In this document: positions 26,110 through 38,014 of the stretch, one piece after another
Numbering within the stretch: position 1 is the first letter of the stretch
Layout: every line of letters begins with the position of its first letter
Assembly (NCBI RefSeq): GCF_000002425.4
Contig: NC_037267.1
Location: 9,623,398-9,687,397 of the forward strand
Length of the DNA: 64,000 nt
Direction: 5' to 3'
Source: Physcomitrium patens
Taxonomy: Eukaryota; Streptophyta; Bryopsida; Funariales; Funariaceae
Translations under genes and position numbers: made by a program
The notes under the pieces: generated by a model
The model's input: only the letters and a program-made list of their open reading frames with translations
What the model was told of the DNA's origin: nothing
The model's database searches: none

Positions 26110-28116
26110 ATGGAAAACGAAAATAAAAATTTTGAAGGATTTTTGGGAGGAGTTTCTGGTGGGGAGTCTTTTAAAGAACAAGGTATGCACATGGATCCGT
26201 CTATTGCTAGTATGTTTCAAGCCTTCTCATTATCAATGCAGCAACAGTAAAGCAATGATCGAAAGGAAGCTTTGGCAACTAAAGCATTGCAAGCAGTGGT
26301 CAAGAAAATTGATCAATTTGATGGGAGAAATATTTCAAGGTATTTAAGATGTTATGTTCATGAAATGGAATTAAATCGGGTTTCTGAGAAGAAAATGGTT
26401 GCATTATTTGGACTTGCCACGATACCGGAGATAAGAGACCACATTACATTGATTACGGATCGTTATAGAAATTCATGGGAGGTTTTTTCACATGCATTGA
26501 AAGACGAATATTTCTTGGAAGATGCTGATCGCGTTACTAAGAAGCTATTTCTGGAATGGATTGAAAGGCCCAATAAGAATTTGCAAGCAACAGAGCTACT
26601 AAGGAAATTTGAGAGGCAGTACTCTCAATTATCGAAGGTAGAAAAATTGACATTGGAGCCGAACAAAGTTGATCTATTTCTTCAAGCTGCTGATGGAGAA
26701 TTGCAAGAGAAATTAGAACCCCTTCTTGAAGACAAAGAAGAAGATGAAGGATTGACAACGAAGTGGAAGAACGTTGAAGATGCGGTGGGTTTGTTTACTA
26801 AAAAAGAAAGGAAGAAGGATAGGAGCAATATTCCAAAAACAGTACAAGCACCCAAAGCTCCAGTACGTACAACATTACCAACAATGCCTACAGTTCAACC
26901 TTTGACATCCTTGTCAAAGAAAGCAGATATGGGGATGGAAGAAATTATACGAGGAATGCGAGATCTTCAAATCAAATTGGCAAGACTTGAAGAGAATACT
27001 TCTATAAACATTTCGAAGAATGTTTCAAAACAAGGATATGTACAAAGATGCATTTGGTGTGATGATGCTTCACACACTAGAAAAGATTGCAATGAATTTA
27101 ATAATATGATATGGCAGGGAATTATTTGCTGGAAAGATGGGAAGATAGCATTGAAAGATAGGGAGGATCTTCTTCAAACCAATTTTGGCAAGGGAGGAAT
27201 GAGAGCATTGGTTCAAGATTACCTAAAAGAGCATGAAACAGCAGCACGAGAAAGTATAAGTTATGGTGCTAGAGTAGATGATGAAATTGGTGGAAGTACG
27301 GAAACTAGTGAGTTTTGGGCTTCTGCCGTTTCTACAATGCAAGAAGGGAAATTACCTCGAGAAGCGTTATTGAGAACTGCAGCTACAATACGAGGTAGAA
27401 CATATAGGGAGGATCCTGTTGAGTCTCTTTCAGTTCATGCATATATTGCTAAGAGCCAACATGAAGCTTTGATGGAAGAAAAGAGACGAGGAAATTTTGA
27501 TGATACTAGAGAAGGAAATTCTTCTAAGAGACAAACTCGAGGAGACAAGGCTCGGGAGGCAGCTTCACAAGAATTGCATGTAAAGGATACCTCAGCAACA
27601 TTGGGAGAAAAAAAAAAGAAGACAAAAGATAAAGGCAAATCAATTACTTATAAGCTACTTTCTAACATTGAAGCAGCAACAAATTTGAAAGAGGTGTTGG
27701 AAGAACGTATATTAAACGCTAAGGTGGAATTCACATTGAAAGAAGTCTTGGGAATTGTAAAGAAGGAGTTTCATCATGTCATCATTGACAGCATTAAGCG
27801 AAAGAGGCAATTAATGGGCGAAATTGGAATGAGGCATGCTATTGATGCAAGAATATATAAAGATGAAGAAAAGGTTGATATTGGTTACAAGCAACCAACA
27901 AATGAAAAGAATGGGTATAATCAACGAGTACGTTTCGAAGATTCTAGTGACAAGGAAATGGGAACTTTGAGCCATTATACTCGAAAGCATTGGGCAAGGG
28001 CAACTACTGAGGTATTGGTGAAAGTAGGAGATGTAGAAGAACCAATTGTTGCTTTAATCGACCATGGTTCTGAAATAAATCTCATGTCTAAAGATCTTTA
28101 TAAGAGGCAAAAATAG
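26110..28116 (+). pseudogene. Gyp-B gag-protease ORF
   Basis: The frame starts at ATG 26110-26112, has a premature TAA at 26248-26250 (codon 47), then stays open to a TAG at 28114-28116. The open part from 26272 is 614 codons. It encodes a Gag-type helical region (residues after FDGRNISRYL), a linker, a zinc knuckle CIWCDDASHTRKDC (CX2CX4HX4C, about 27050-27095), a Lys-rich region and, at the end, a retropepsin-like segment ALIDHGSEINLM (about 28045-28090). There the usual D-S/T-G triad reads D-H-G. Further protease sequence (GELYGACPDVKI...LILGQPYI) continues after the stop with more stops. Nucleocapsid and protease roles follow from the domains. Confidence 0.85.
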
Positions 28117-28999
28117 CCAATTGATATGGAATATGGATGGGCAATATGAGCAGCTAATAACACATAGGGCGAATTATATGGAGCTTGTCCAGATGTCAAA
28201 ATTCGGATTGTGGATGTTGCGAAGGAGCAACATTTCTTTATTCAGGATACAACGTCTTATCCATTGATTTTAGGACAACCTTATATTACAGCAACACAGA
28301 TGGAAACAAAAGTACTTGACGATGGTTTTGCTTAAGCAAGGGTATGTAGCAAGGATGGGAGGAAAGTTGTACAATTTCTAACAGTACCTCCTAACCATGA
28401 ACGGAATCGAGATAGGTTGAGGGAGAAACCATTGCCAAAGATTGTTGAAGGATTTAAGGATTTTGGGGAGGTACCACTGTAAAGCAAGATTATGGAGGTA
28501 CAAAAGAGGAGGTACTCTCGCGAGATGAAGGTGCCTTTGATGCCAGTTTTATTGGTATATTGGAGAATGGAAATATTATGTATAAGAAAGTTGATGATTT
28601 TAAAAGAAAAGAAAGAAAAGATTATATGATATTGAAGAACAATTACACAAGTTAGGTACATTTCAAGATGATGAGAGGATTTTAGGTGTTTATGAAGAAA
28701 ATGGACTGGAAGATTCATTAGAATTGATTACATCTATTGGGTTAGGGGATGATGATAAGGTTGTTGAGATTCATTCAAGAGAGGTTTATACCATGCTTGA
28801 ATCTTTTCAAGCACCAGAAGTCACTGTAGAGACGAGATATAAAACGGCAGATAAGAAGGTAAAGCCTGTTGCCGGACCATTACCAGAAGATTCTAAAGAA
28901 CAAATGAGAGAAGCATCAAAAGAAGCAAGTTTAAGAGATCCAATGAGTATTGGACATCAGTTTACTAAAGAGACTTTTGAAATAGAAAACTGGTTCTGA
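28117..28999 (+). pseudogene. Gyp-B protease end and linker, broken frames
   Basis: The in-frame remainder of the protease (SYPLILGQPYI near 28256-28290) is interrupted by stops. It leads to an acidic/basic linker that is open at 28724-28999 (91 codons, ending IENWF). No catalytic domain lies in the linker. Confidence 0.6.
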
Positions 29000-29039
29000 T
29001 GGTTCTTTATTACCGGAGGAAATTACTTGCTTCAAAAAG

Positions 29040-29969
29040 ATGTTGGCTAAACAAGGTAGATCGTTTGCCTTCGAATCTCATGAAATTGGGTGTGTGGATC
29101 CAAATATTGTAACACCTATGGTTATCTTCACTGTATCACATGAACCTTGGAATCTAAGACCGATTCCAGTACCGAAGGCACATTTACCTAAATTCGTTGA
29201 ACTGTTAAAAGAAAAGATAAAGATGAAAATATTGGAACCCCCATTTGCGCCTTATTCTAGTCAGTGGTTTACGATACCTAAGAAGAATGGGTCACTACGG
29301 TTTATTCAAGATATGCAACCGGTGAATGCAGTAACTGTCAGGAATGCAGGAATTGGGCCTATTGTGGATGAATTTGCTGAGGCGTTTGCTGGAAGGGCGA
29401 TCTATTCAATGGGTGACTTGTATTCAGGTTATGATCAATTTCAACTTGCCGAAGGAAGTAGAGATATGACAACAATGAGGACACCACTTGGATTGGTTAG
29501 AATGTGCACTCTTCCTCAAGGCGCGACCAACTCAATTGCGCATATGATGAATGGGATGAATAAGGTATTGAGAGATTTTATTTCGGAAAAGACTATGCCT
29601 TTTCTTGATGATGTTTCTATAAAAGGGTGCAGAGAAGGAGACAAGGATGAAACTTTAGATACGAGGGGGTGTTGCAAATATGTTGTTGATCATATACAAG
29701 ATTATGAAAAGATTTTAACTCGGCTTGGAGAAGTTCATCTTACATTATCGGGTATGAAGTCCGTATTTAGAATACAAGAGGTTGTAATTGTTGGACATTT
29801 ATATGGATCTTACGGAAGAAAACCAGATCCGACTAAAGTTGATGCATTGGAATGATGAAAGAGGATTGTGATTCTTAACAGAGGTTCGCAGGTTTTGGGT
29901 GCATGTGTATTTTATCGAATCTGGATCCCTCATTTTGCTCACATAGCGGATCCATTATATGAACTGTTA
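29040..29969 (+). pseudogene. Gyp-B reverse transcriptase, truncated by assembly gap
   Basis: Open for 271 codons (29040-29855). Visible RT motifs are IPVPKAHLPKF and WFTIPKKNGSLRFIQDMQPVN (fingers), SMGDLYSGYDQFQLA (motif A with catalytic Asp), LPQGATNSIAHMM (motif B), PFLDDV (motif C; the usual YXDD reads FLDD), then TLSGMKSVF and VGHLYG. After a TGA at 29853-29855 the frame shifts at least twice, but thumb/connection sequence (LGACVFYRIWIPHFAHIADPLYELL) continues to the gap. The motif wording resembles a Gypsy type I associate with fungal and early-plant elements rather than angiosperm lineages; that is recall, not a search. Confidence 0.88.
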
Positions 29970-30398
29970 NNNNNNNNNNNNNNNNNNNNNNNNNNNNNNN
30001 NNNNNNNNNNNNNNNNNNNNNNNNNNNNNNNNNNNNNNNNNNNNNNNNNNNNNNNNNNNNNNNNNNNNNNNNNNNNNNNNNNNNNNNNNNNNNNNNNNNN
30101 NNNNNNNNNNNNNNNNNNNNNNNNNNNNNNNNNNNNNNNNNNNNNNNNNNNNNNNNNNNNNNNNNNNNNNNNNNNNNNNNNNNNNNNNNNNNNNNNNNNN
30201 NNNNNNNNNNNNNNNNNNNNNNNNNNNNNNNNNNNNNNNNNNNNNNNNNNNNNNNNNNNNNNNNNNNNNNNNNNNNNNNNNNNNNNNNNNNNNNNNNNNN
30301 NNNNNNNNNNNNNNNNNNNNNNNNNNNNNNNNNNNNNNNNNNNNNNNNNNNNNNNNNNNNNNNNNNNNNNNNNNNNNNNNNNNNNNNNNNNNNNNNNN
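29970..30398. other. assembly gap (429 N)
   Basis: Run of N inside Gyp-B. By position it hides the RNase H domain. The true length is unknown. Confidence 1.
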
Positions 30399-31645
30399 TT
30401 TAAGCATATCACTGGGGAAGGATAATTCAGTAGCAGACATGCTATCTCGAGCAAGATACGAGAGGGAGTATGAAATGGTTGAAGACATTGATGACGTCAG
30501 ATTGAAATTCTATTCAATATCAAATCTCAACAGAGAAGACAAGCTATTTCTTGAAAAATCTTATGAAGGAGAATTATTGGATATTGGTCATTACTTGAAT
30601 ACCTTGACTAAGCAAGGGAATTGGTCTATAGAAAAATTCAAACAAATAAGAAAAAAAGCATATGGATTTTTACTTCGAGATGGATTCTTATGGAAGAGAC
30701 CAAAGAAAGGAATTGGGATGCCACAACGAGTGATAGGCAAAAAGGATGAAAAACTAAAATTATTAAAGGAGTTTCATGATAGTTTATGGGCAGGGCATAG
30801 AGGAATCTGTGCTACTTTTGCTAAACTCAAGGAACGATATTCGTAGAAAAATATGTATCGAGATGTGCTCTCATTTACAGAGTCATGTGAAATCTGTCAA
30901 TCGTATTCTAATATCCGACATCGAGATGGTCTTCATCCTACGTATCCTCTGGCTATTCATTTTAAATGGGTTGTTGATTTGGTTATTATGCCACTTGGGT
31001 TATGGCAGATGAGATATTTGGTTTTAGCTCGAGAAGATTTATCAAATCAAGTAGAAGGAAGAGCATTGAGGACAAAATCTACAGAGAGGATTTGTAGGTT
31101 TTTGCTTGAAGATGTCATTTGCCGCTACGGATGCGTAGGAAAAATCACTGCAGATCGTGGAGAATTAAATGCACAAGAAGCTCGTAAGTTCTTTGAAAGA
31201 TGTGGAGTTCAACTATCACTGACTACTGCTTATAATCCGGAAGGGAATGCAAAAAGCGAACGCGGTCACCCATCGATTGTGAAAGCATTGGTTAAAGCTT
31301 GTAATGGGAAAGTTAAAGAGTGGCTACGGCTTTTGTCATTTGCATTATGGGCTGATCGAACAACACATAGTTCGGTGACAGGATATATGCCAGTAGAACT
31401 TATGACAGGTCAAAAACCAATTATGCCGATTGAAGAAAAGGTACTTACTTGGAGTATGCTACCATAGGAAGATGGATTGACAAGAGAAGAACTTCTTGCT
31501 ATTAGGATTCGACAATTGGAGCAAAGAACGGAAGATGTCCAGATAGCATTGGGAAGGTTAAAAAGAGCAAGGTTATAAAACAAGGTGCGATTCGATAAGC
31601 AACATCGATTGAGACCAAAAGCAATCGAGGAAGGTGATTGGGTAC
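30399..31645 (+). pseudogene. Gyp-B integrase, first part
   Basis: Begins at the end of RNase H (DNSVADMLSRARYE), then an integrase zinc-binding domain (FHDSLWAGHRG ... CEICQSY, HHCC type; about 30760-30900). The DDE core follows: VVDLVIMP (first Asp), ITADRGE (second Asp) and GNAKSERGH (Glu), about 30970-31265. Stops at 30844-30846, 31465-31467 and near 31575 interrupt the frame. The coding sequence is cut at GDWV by insertion of Gyp-A' after GGTAC (31641-31645) and resumes at 38015. Confidence 0.85.
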
Positions 31646-32195
31646 TGTCAAGGACAAGAACTCGATGAAAGCTAAAGAGTAAGTGAGACTTTTCTCAAAG
31701 AAATAGGACAAAATAGAAATATGTATATTAAGAAAGAAATTAGAATGGCTATTGCCAAAATACAAGAAAACTAGAAACCCTTGAAACTAGACTAGAAGCA
31801 AGAAAGGAGTTGACAAGAGTGAAGAAGCCTTCACTCTTGTCTCTATATATACTATCTAACTAGGGGCTACGTGGCGACGTTCTATAGGACCTCCAATATG
31901 TGTTGACTTTGTAGGACACATGCCTTGACTTACAAGGCAAGTTTTTCTACGTGTGGACCACATAGTTAGCTTGATCTTCAAGCTAACAACATGTGTGGCA
32001 CATGGCCAACTTGTTGACCACGTTTCTAATCCAAAAAGTCAATTAAAGACACTTATGAAGTCAAAGCAGCGTCTAGGAAATTTCTAGGAAGCTTCTATAT
32101 TAAATATTATACAATTAACTTACTTTTATCTACTTTTACTTACTTCTACCTATTTCTATATGTAATTATTAGCTTACATGATTATGGCCGTGACA
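31646..32195 (-). repeat. Gyp-A' 3' LTR
   Basis: On the plus strand it reads TGTCAAGGACAAGAAC ... GGCCGTGACA. Three substitutions relative to the 37465-38014 copy were seen (one near 31956, two near 32050-32090). Confidence 0.97.
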
Positions 32196-32212
32196 TTACC
32201 CCCCCTTCTAGA
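32196..32212 (-). promoter_or_regulatory. Gyp-A' polypurine tract
   Basis: On the minus strand TCTAGAAGGGGGGGTAA lies directly before the 3' LTR. The same tract stands at the matching place in Gyp-A (about 21940-21957). Confidence 0.8.
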
Positions 32213-32236
32213 GACGAGTTCCACGAGGAGCGGTCA

Positions 32237-32659
32237 TCATATGTTGAAGAAATCTATGATGCGACGAATTGTATTCGCCACATACTCTGATCTTTGTTCT
32301 CTTCGAAGATGATTGATAGGGCCTCTCAACCATCGGTAGTGTCCCATATCAGGGCGGGAAGACCACCCAGTTATTTGATCATTATTGAGGCCTTCATAAC
32401 TTCCTTCGAATAGAATATTCGGAACACCATCAGGAGTTGTTCCTACCTCTAGCAAAATCACCAAACATCGGGAGTCCCTTCCCTAATCGTGATACCAAAC
32501 GCGTTGTATCTCACCATCTGTTCGAGGAAGAACATGTCGTTCTTGAAGATCTTCATCTCGATTACGTCGTCTTGAAGGTTGTGACAATCGTAATATCTCG
32601 TCTGGCAGGTCAGCAAACGAAGGTTCTTGAGTTGAATCTGCTGGTTGTTGGCTCTCCAT
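32237..32659 (-). pseudogene. Gyp-A' accessory ORF between chromodomain and 3' LTR
   Basis: From ATG at 32657-32659 the frame runs 140 codons to a stop at 32237-32239, with one internal TAG at 32483-32485 (codon 59), where Gyp-A has TTG (Leu). The N-terminal half is charged (MESQQPADSTQEPSF, then LRLSQPSRRRNRDEDLQER). The C-terminal half has ILLEVGTTPDGVPNIL, EGLNNDQITGWSSRP, YRWLRGPINHLRREQRS and IRRIIDFFNI. Length and frame are identical to 21981-22403. It starts about 95 nt after the pol stop. I recognise no domain; functions such as RNA binding or a chromatin tether would be guesses. The reading-frame conservation suggests it was once translated. Confidence 0.65.
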
Positions 32660-32753
32660 CTAATTAGCGTCACAAATGCAAAGAAGTTACAAACAAGGAT
32701 AGGAAATTGAATGTTATCTTGCCTCAATCTTGTCTCTTTTATAAGAGAGATTT

Positions 32754-35700
32754 TCATCTTGGTTTTGATGGATGTCGTTGATGAAAAACTTTGACTTTAG
32801 TTGATGCATTTGCTAGATTCCTGGATGGCTCCCATGTGCGTTCACTAATATCATATCCGCGCCAATGAACAAGATATTCCAGCTTATTTCGGCGCCGCCT
32901 TGAGTCTAATATCTCTTCCACCTCAAATTCTTCATTATTATCTACTTCTATAGGAGGCGGTGGCATTTGTCTTCTTCCTTGTATATCCATTGTCTTATAT
33001 GGTTCAAGAAGAGATACGTGGAATACAGGATGGATCTTCATTGACTCTAGTAGATGTAACCAATATGCAACTGGGTTGATCTGTTCAGAAACAGAAAAGG
33101 GGCCAAGCCTACGATAGTCCAACTTGTCACAAGGTCGAGTAGTCTTGATATTGCGACGAAGTAGTCATACCTTATCACCGACGTTGATCTGTGGTTGCTC
33201 CTTACGATATAGATCTGCGTTTATCTTTTGTCGTTCTTGAGCTTCCTTCAATTGTGTCTTCATTATTGCATGTAACTCTGACAACCGATTTGCCATATCT
33301 TCTGCTGCAGGATTATCAACTTTTGAAAAATCAAAAGTATCAAGTCGTGGATGATAGCCATAATTGGCAAAAAAAGGTGTTTGTTGCGTGGAAGAATGTA
33401 CCGTATTATTATAAGCAAACTCTGCCAATGGCAGAAGGGTTGTCCAATCATCTTGTTGGTAGTTGATAGTACACCTTAAATATTGCTCCAAGACTTGGTT
33501 TACGCGCTCTGTTTGTCCATCAGTTTGAGGATGAAAAGCCGAAGATAGTTTTATGTCCACTTTTAAAATCTTGAAAAGGGTCCTCCAAAATCTTGACACA
33601 AATTGAGTTCCCCTATCCGATATGATATCTTTAGGTAATCCATGATAGCGATAGATATTATCAATGAAAAGCTTAGCTGTTTCTTCACCTGTGATAGATT
33701 TTGTACATGGCACAAAATGTGCCATCTTGGTGAAACGATCTACTATCACAAATATAGAATCATAAGATCTTGAGCTTGGAAGATCTGTGATGAAATCCAT
33801 AGAAACAGAAGACCATGGTTGTTCTGGTATAGGTAATGGCTGAAGAAGTCCGTAAGGTCGATGACGAGGAATTTTTGATCTTGAACAAATATCACATGAT
33901 TGTACAAAGTCTTTGACTGACTTCCACATTTGTGGCCACCAAAAATCTCTTGATATGAGTTCCAAAGTCTTATTATATCCAAAGTGCCCTGCTGCTAGAA
34001 AGTCATGACGTGCTTGAAGAACACGTAAACGTGCTTCTCCTTCTGGAACATATAGGCGTCCTTCAAAATATAATAGATTATTCTTGAACTCAAACTTAGA
34101 AGGATCATGAGACTTGGAAGAATTATTCTCGATATCATAAACAAGAGGGTCTGAGGACATACTGGACTGGATTTGCTTGAGAAAAGTTGAATCAACAGTC
34201 AATGTTGATTTCATTGCTCGGAGATGAAATTGCTCCGGTTTCAAGAGGACCGTTCTTTGTTGCTCAAAAGCTGCATCTCCTTCTTTTGGTGCAAAATAAG
34301 AACGTCTAGATAGGGCATCGGATAAACCTTGTTGTTTTCCTGGCCGATAAGTGATAATGAACTCGAATCTTGACAAAGACATACTCCAACGAGCTTGACG
34401 ATGATTCAACACGCGTGCTGACATGAAATACTCGAGGTTCTTGTGATCTGTATACACAGTGACTGGACTAGAAGCGCCTTCTAGATAATGACGCCATTCT
34501 TGAAAGGAATCCACGATTGCAAGAAGTTCTTTATCGTGGATCTCATAATTGATCTCGGCTGCTGAGAATTTTCTTGAATGAAAAGCTATCGGATGGAGTT
34601 TGTCATCTGTTCCCATTTGTGATAAAACTGCATCCAAGGCAAAATCTGATGCATCTGTTTCCATAAAAAATGCCTTGGAAAAGTCAACACGATATAAGAC
34701 TGGTGCAGAGACAAACGATGTCTTCAAGGCTTCAAATGCTGCTTCCGCTTCTTGATTCCATTGAAATTTATCTTTACTAGTCAAGCGTGTAAGTGGAGCT
34801 GCAACTCGTGAGAAATCTTTGATGAAGATCCGATAGTAATTGGCAAATCCTTAGAAACATTGAACATCTCTTACTGTCCTTGGAATCTTCCAATCCACGA
34901 TTGTTTGGACTTTCTTAGAATCCATCATGAGACCATCATTTGAAATGATGTATCCTAAAAAGTCAACTTGAGTAGTGTGAAATACACACTTTTCCATCTT
35001 GGCGTACAATCCTGCATCTCTAAGTTTTTGTAATACTTGACGATTATGTATTTCATATTCTTCGACGTTCTTGGAATAGATCAGGATATCGTCTAGATAG
35101 CAGACGACAAAATTGTCTAAGAATTCACGAAATACATCATTCATGAGATGTTGAAAAGCAGCTGGTGCATTCGTGAGTCCAAAGGGCATGACATTATATT
35201 CGAAATGTCCATACCTCGTTCGAAACGCAGTCTTCCATTCATCTCCTTCTTTGATCCGTACTAGATTATATGCTCCTCTTAGATCTATTTTTGTATAGAT
35301 CTTAGCTTGATTCAACTGGTCAAGGAGTCCTGATATCAAAGGTAATGGATACCTGTTCTTGATTGTGATCTTGTTGAGTCCTCGATAATCAACACACATT
35401 CGTAAAGATCCATCTTTTTTCTTTACGAATAGAATTGGAGCTCCTGCTGGAGATTTTGAATGGCGTATGAAATTCTTCGCTAAATTCTCGTCAATATATG
35501 TCTTGAGTTCAGCCATCTCATCTTGCGATAAACTGTAAATTGGTCCAAATGGTGGCTGAGTTCCTTCCTTGAGGTCGATTGAACAATCATATGGACGATG
35601 CTCAGGAAGAATATCTGCATTCTTTTTCTCAAAAACGTCTTGATACTCCTGATATTGACTTAGAATGCCACTTGAAGTCTTTACGTTTTCAGAAATAGGT

Positions 35701-36290
35701 GCAGCATAAATAGCAAAAGTTGATCCTTCTTTTGCTGCGTGTATAAATGCTTTTGCACCTATCAGTACGGGTTTTACTGTACTAGACTTATAATTTTTTA
35801 CTTGGTTCGTAGAACTATTAATAACGCTTTTGGAAAAGTCAAGTTTACGCGAATTCCAATCTATTCGAGGGTTATATTTTTCTAGCCAGGATAAACCTTA
35901 AATAACTGGATTGGACGGGGATTTAATTATGTTAAAAGCTATGTAGCTATCATGACCGTCTATTGTTACTTTTATAGGATGAGTTTCATGAGTGACATCT
36001 CCAGAAGACAAGGGACGACCATCTATGACTTCTACATGTACTGGTTTAGGTTTCTGTACATAGGGTATTTTACGACTTTTAACAAATTGTTCATCTAAAA
36101 AACATGCTGAGGCTCCCGAATCTAATAAAGCAGAGGCTTTGTAATTCTTAGGTCCTAAATATAAGTCTATTATAAAACAAGGAGAGGGTTCTGAGGAGAG
36201 GATAGGACCTTCATTAGGAATTGTACAAGGTTCCAGCTGCACGGTCCCTATTGTAGCTGGACGGATCCGTTTTCCGACATGTTGTCTTCT
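32754..36290 (-). pseudogene. Gyp-A' pol (protease-RT-RNase H-integrase-chromodomain)
   Basis: A single pol frame, -1 relative to gag and open upstream to at least 36290. Protease LLDSGASACFLD (about 36100-36135). RT 34851 to about 35516 with [29 protein letters not shown] (motif A, Arg-Gly where Asp-Gly/Ser-Gly is usual), [11 protein letters not shown] and the catalytic CYLDDILIY. RNase H with METDASDFALDAVLSQ and YTDHKNLEYFM. Integrase with the zinc-binding domain, VSMDFITDLP, IISDRGTQFVS and TDGQTERVNQ (DDE). C-terminal chromodomain with EVEEILDSRRRRNKLEYLVH then WRGYD and TWEP (about 32780-32900), which in chromoviruses directs integration to marked chromatin. In-frame stops: TAA 35898-35900, TAA 34851-34853 and TGA 33165-33167. 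No frameshifts were seen within pol. Confidence 0.93.
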
Positions 36291-37252
36291 TTGACCGTCG
36301 TACCCCTCATTTTATAGTTGCGTCGTTTCTTTGGACAATGTTGAGCAGTGTGCTTAGGTTCTCCGCAATATAAACATAATCCTTCTTGACGACGACGAAT
36401 CTTTTCTTGCTCAGTTAGGGGTTTAAAACGTACCGCGTCAATTTGCATGTCTTCTACTTCCGAATGTACGTTTGGCAAAGATGTTGATGTTGCCATTGAG
36501 TAATAACGTTGAGGTTCCCGTGAATGATTCTCAGATCGAAATTCAAAAAGTCGATTATCACATTTTACCGCAAAATCGATTGCTTGACTCAAAGTTTGAG
36601 GATCAGGTAAGTTGAGCATCAATTTCTTTACTTCGTATTGCAATCCATAAAGAAATTGACTGATGAGTGCAGCATCATCCCACTTGATGTCAATTGCAAG
36701 TTGTCAAAATTGTGAAGCATATACTGTTACTGAGCGATTTTCTTGTCGTAGAATTCGGATCTTATTTGTTGCAACACGAGTTGCATCGTGTTCACCATAC
36801 ATAGATCGAAACTCCGCCAAAAAAGCTTCCAAATTGTCCAATATTGGATTTCGTTGTTCAAGAAAAGACGAAAACCACGATAATGCAGAACCAGAAAGTA
36901 GAGTGCCAATAAACCTGACTTGTGATCCTGGAGTTGGATAGCTTTGCGGTTGAAGTTCAATTGCCAATTGTACTTGATTGATGAACCCTCGAAACTTTGA
37001 TCTCGTACCATCAAATTTCTCAGGTAAGGCAATTCTTGGTTCTCTAGTGCTTATAGGATGTTGTACAATTGGAGAAGGAACGTGATTTGTTGTAGATGTT
37101 GAAGCAGCTCCGATCATCTCTATATCTCCACTTTCTGCTATTCTTGTTCTTTCCTGTGTTGGTGAATTGAGTTGATGCATCGCAAGCATTAACTCCCTCA
37201 TTTGCTCTTGCATTTGTGCCATTGCACTCTTCATTTCAACAAGCTCTGCCAT
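36248..37252 (-). pseudogene. Gyp-A' gag
   Basis: Starts at ATG 37250-37252 (MAELVEMKSAMAQMQEQ), the start shared with Gyp-A at 40797. It has a coiled-coil-like Met/Gln-rich N-terminus, the Retrotrans_gag region (KFDGTRSKFRGFINQV ... ALSWFSSFLEQ), an in-frame TGA at 36704-36706, then LISQFLYGL and a zinc knuckle CLYCGEPKHTAQHC (CX2CX4HX4C). It ends at a TAG (36248-36250). Pol lies in the -1 frame and overlaps this end. At the matching TGA position Gyp-A has TTA. Confidence 0.9.
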
Positions 37253-37448
37253 AATGACACTAAGAAGAAAAATTTGTTTGATATTGCTCAAGACAAAAGA
37301 AAAGAAAGACTTGATAACAAAGAAGATACTAAGAACAATATCAGTTTAGAAGTGGGTAATCCGCAAACTTCTAATACGCTTATGTCTTGTCAAGAGAAAG
37401 GGGTAATCCACCCTTACTCAAGAAAAAACAAAGCTCTGATATTGTAAG

Positions 37449-37461
37449 TGTACTCTTGCCA
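37449..37461 (-). promoter_or_regulatory. Gyp-A' primer-binding site (tentative)
   Basis: On the minus strand, three bases after the 5' LTR, the sequence TGGCAAGAGTACA starts with TGG as expected. The tRNA is not identified. A TATCAGAGC motif like the initiator-Met site lies about 20 bases further on and may be unrelated. Confidence 0.45.
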
Positions 37462-37464
37462 ATC

Positions 37465-38014
37465 TGTCAAGGACAAGAACTCGATGAAAGCTAAAGAGTA
37501 AGTGAGACTTTTCTCAAAGAAATAGGACAAAATAGAAATATGTATATTAAGAAAGAAATTAGAATGGCTATTGCCAAAATACAAGAAAACTAGAAACCCT
37601 TGAAACTAGACTAGAAGCAAGAAAGGAGTTGACAAGAGTGAAGAAGCCTTCACTCTTGTCTCTATATATACTATCTAACTAGGGGCTACGTGGCGACGTT
37701 CTATAGGACCTCCAATATGTGTTGACTTTGTAGGACACATGCCTTGACTTACAAGGCAAGTTTTTCTACGTGTGGGCCACATAGTTAGCTTGATCTTCAA
37801 GCTAACAACATGTGTGGCACATGGCCAACTTGTTGACCACGTTTCTAATCCAAAAAGTCAATTAAAGACACCTATGAAGTCAAAGCAGCGTCTAGGAAGT
37901 TTCTAGGAAGCTTCTATATTAAATATTATACAATTAACTTACTTTTATCTACTTTTACTTACTTCTACCTATTTCTATATGTAATTATTAGCTTACATGA
38001 TTATGGCCGTGACA
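37465..38014 (-). repeat. Gyp-A' 5' LTR
   Basis: 550 bp, the near-identical partner of 31646-32195. A CTATATATAC box inside (about 37660-37670 on the plus strand) is palindrome-like and could serve as the TATA element. Confidence 0.97.

Larger units (their letters stand above)
31646..38014 (-). mobile_element. Gyp-A': young Ty3/gypsy chromovirus (innermost level)
   Basis: 550-bp LTRs at 31646-32195 (3') and 37465-38014 (5'), differing at about three positions by eye. GGTAC target duplication at 31641-31645 and 38015-38019. Length 6369 bp. Gene order on the minus strand is gag, protease, RT, RNase H, integrase, chromodomain, then an extra ORF before the polypurine tract. It belongs to the same family as Gyp-A. 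Although the LTRs are almost identical, gag, pol and the extra ORF all carry in-frame stops. Confidence 0.96.

Noticed and set aside
29868..30846. ORFs of 171-295 codons across 29.9-30.8 kb
   Set aside because: They run through the 429-N assembly gap, so most of their length is not sequence. Only the real bases on both sides were used, as Gyp-B RT and integrase remnants.
33191..33982. Other ORFs inside Gyp-A' on both strands
   Set aside because: Alternative frames of the integrase coding sequence; they do not match any family.
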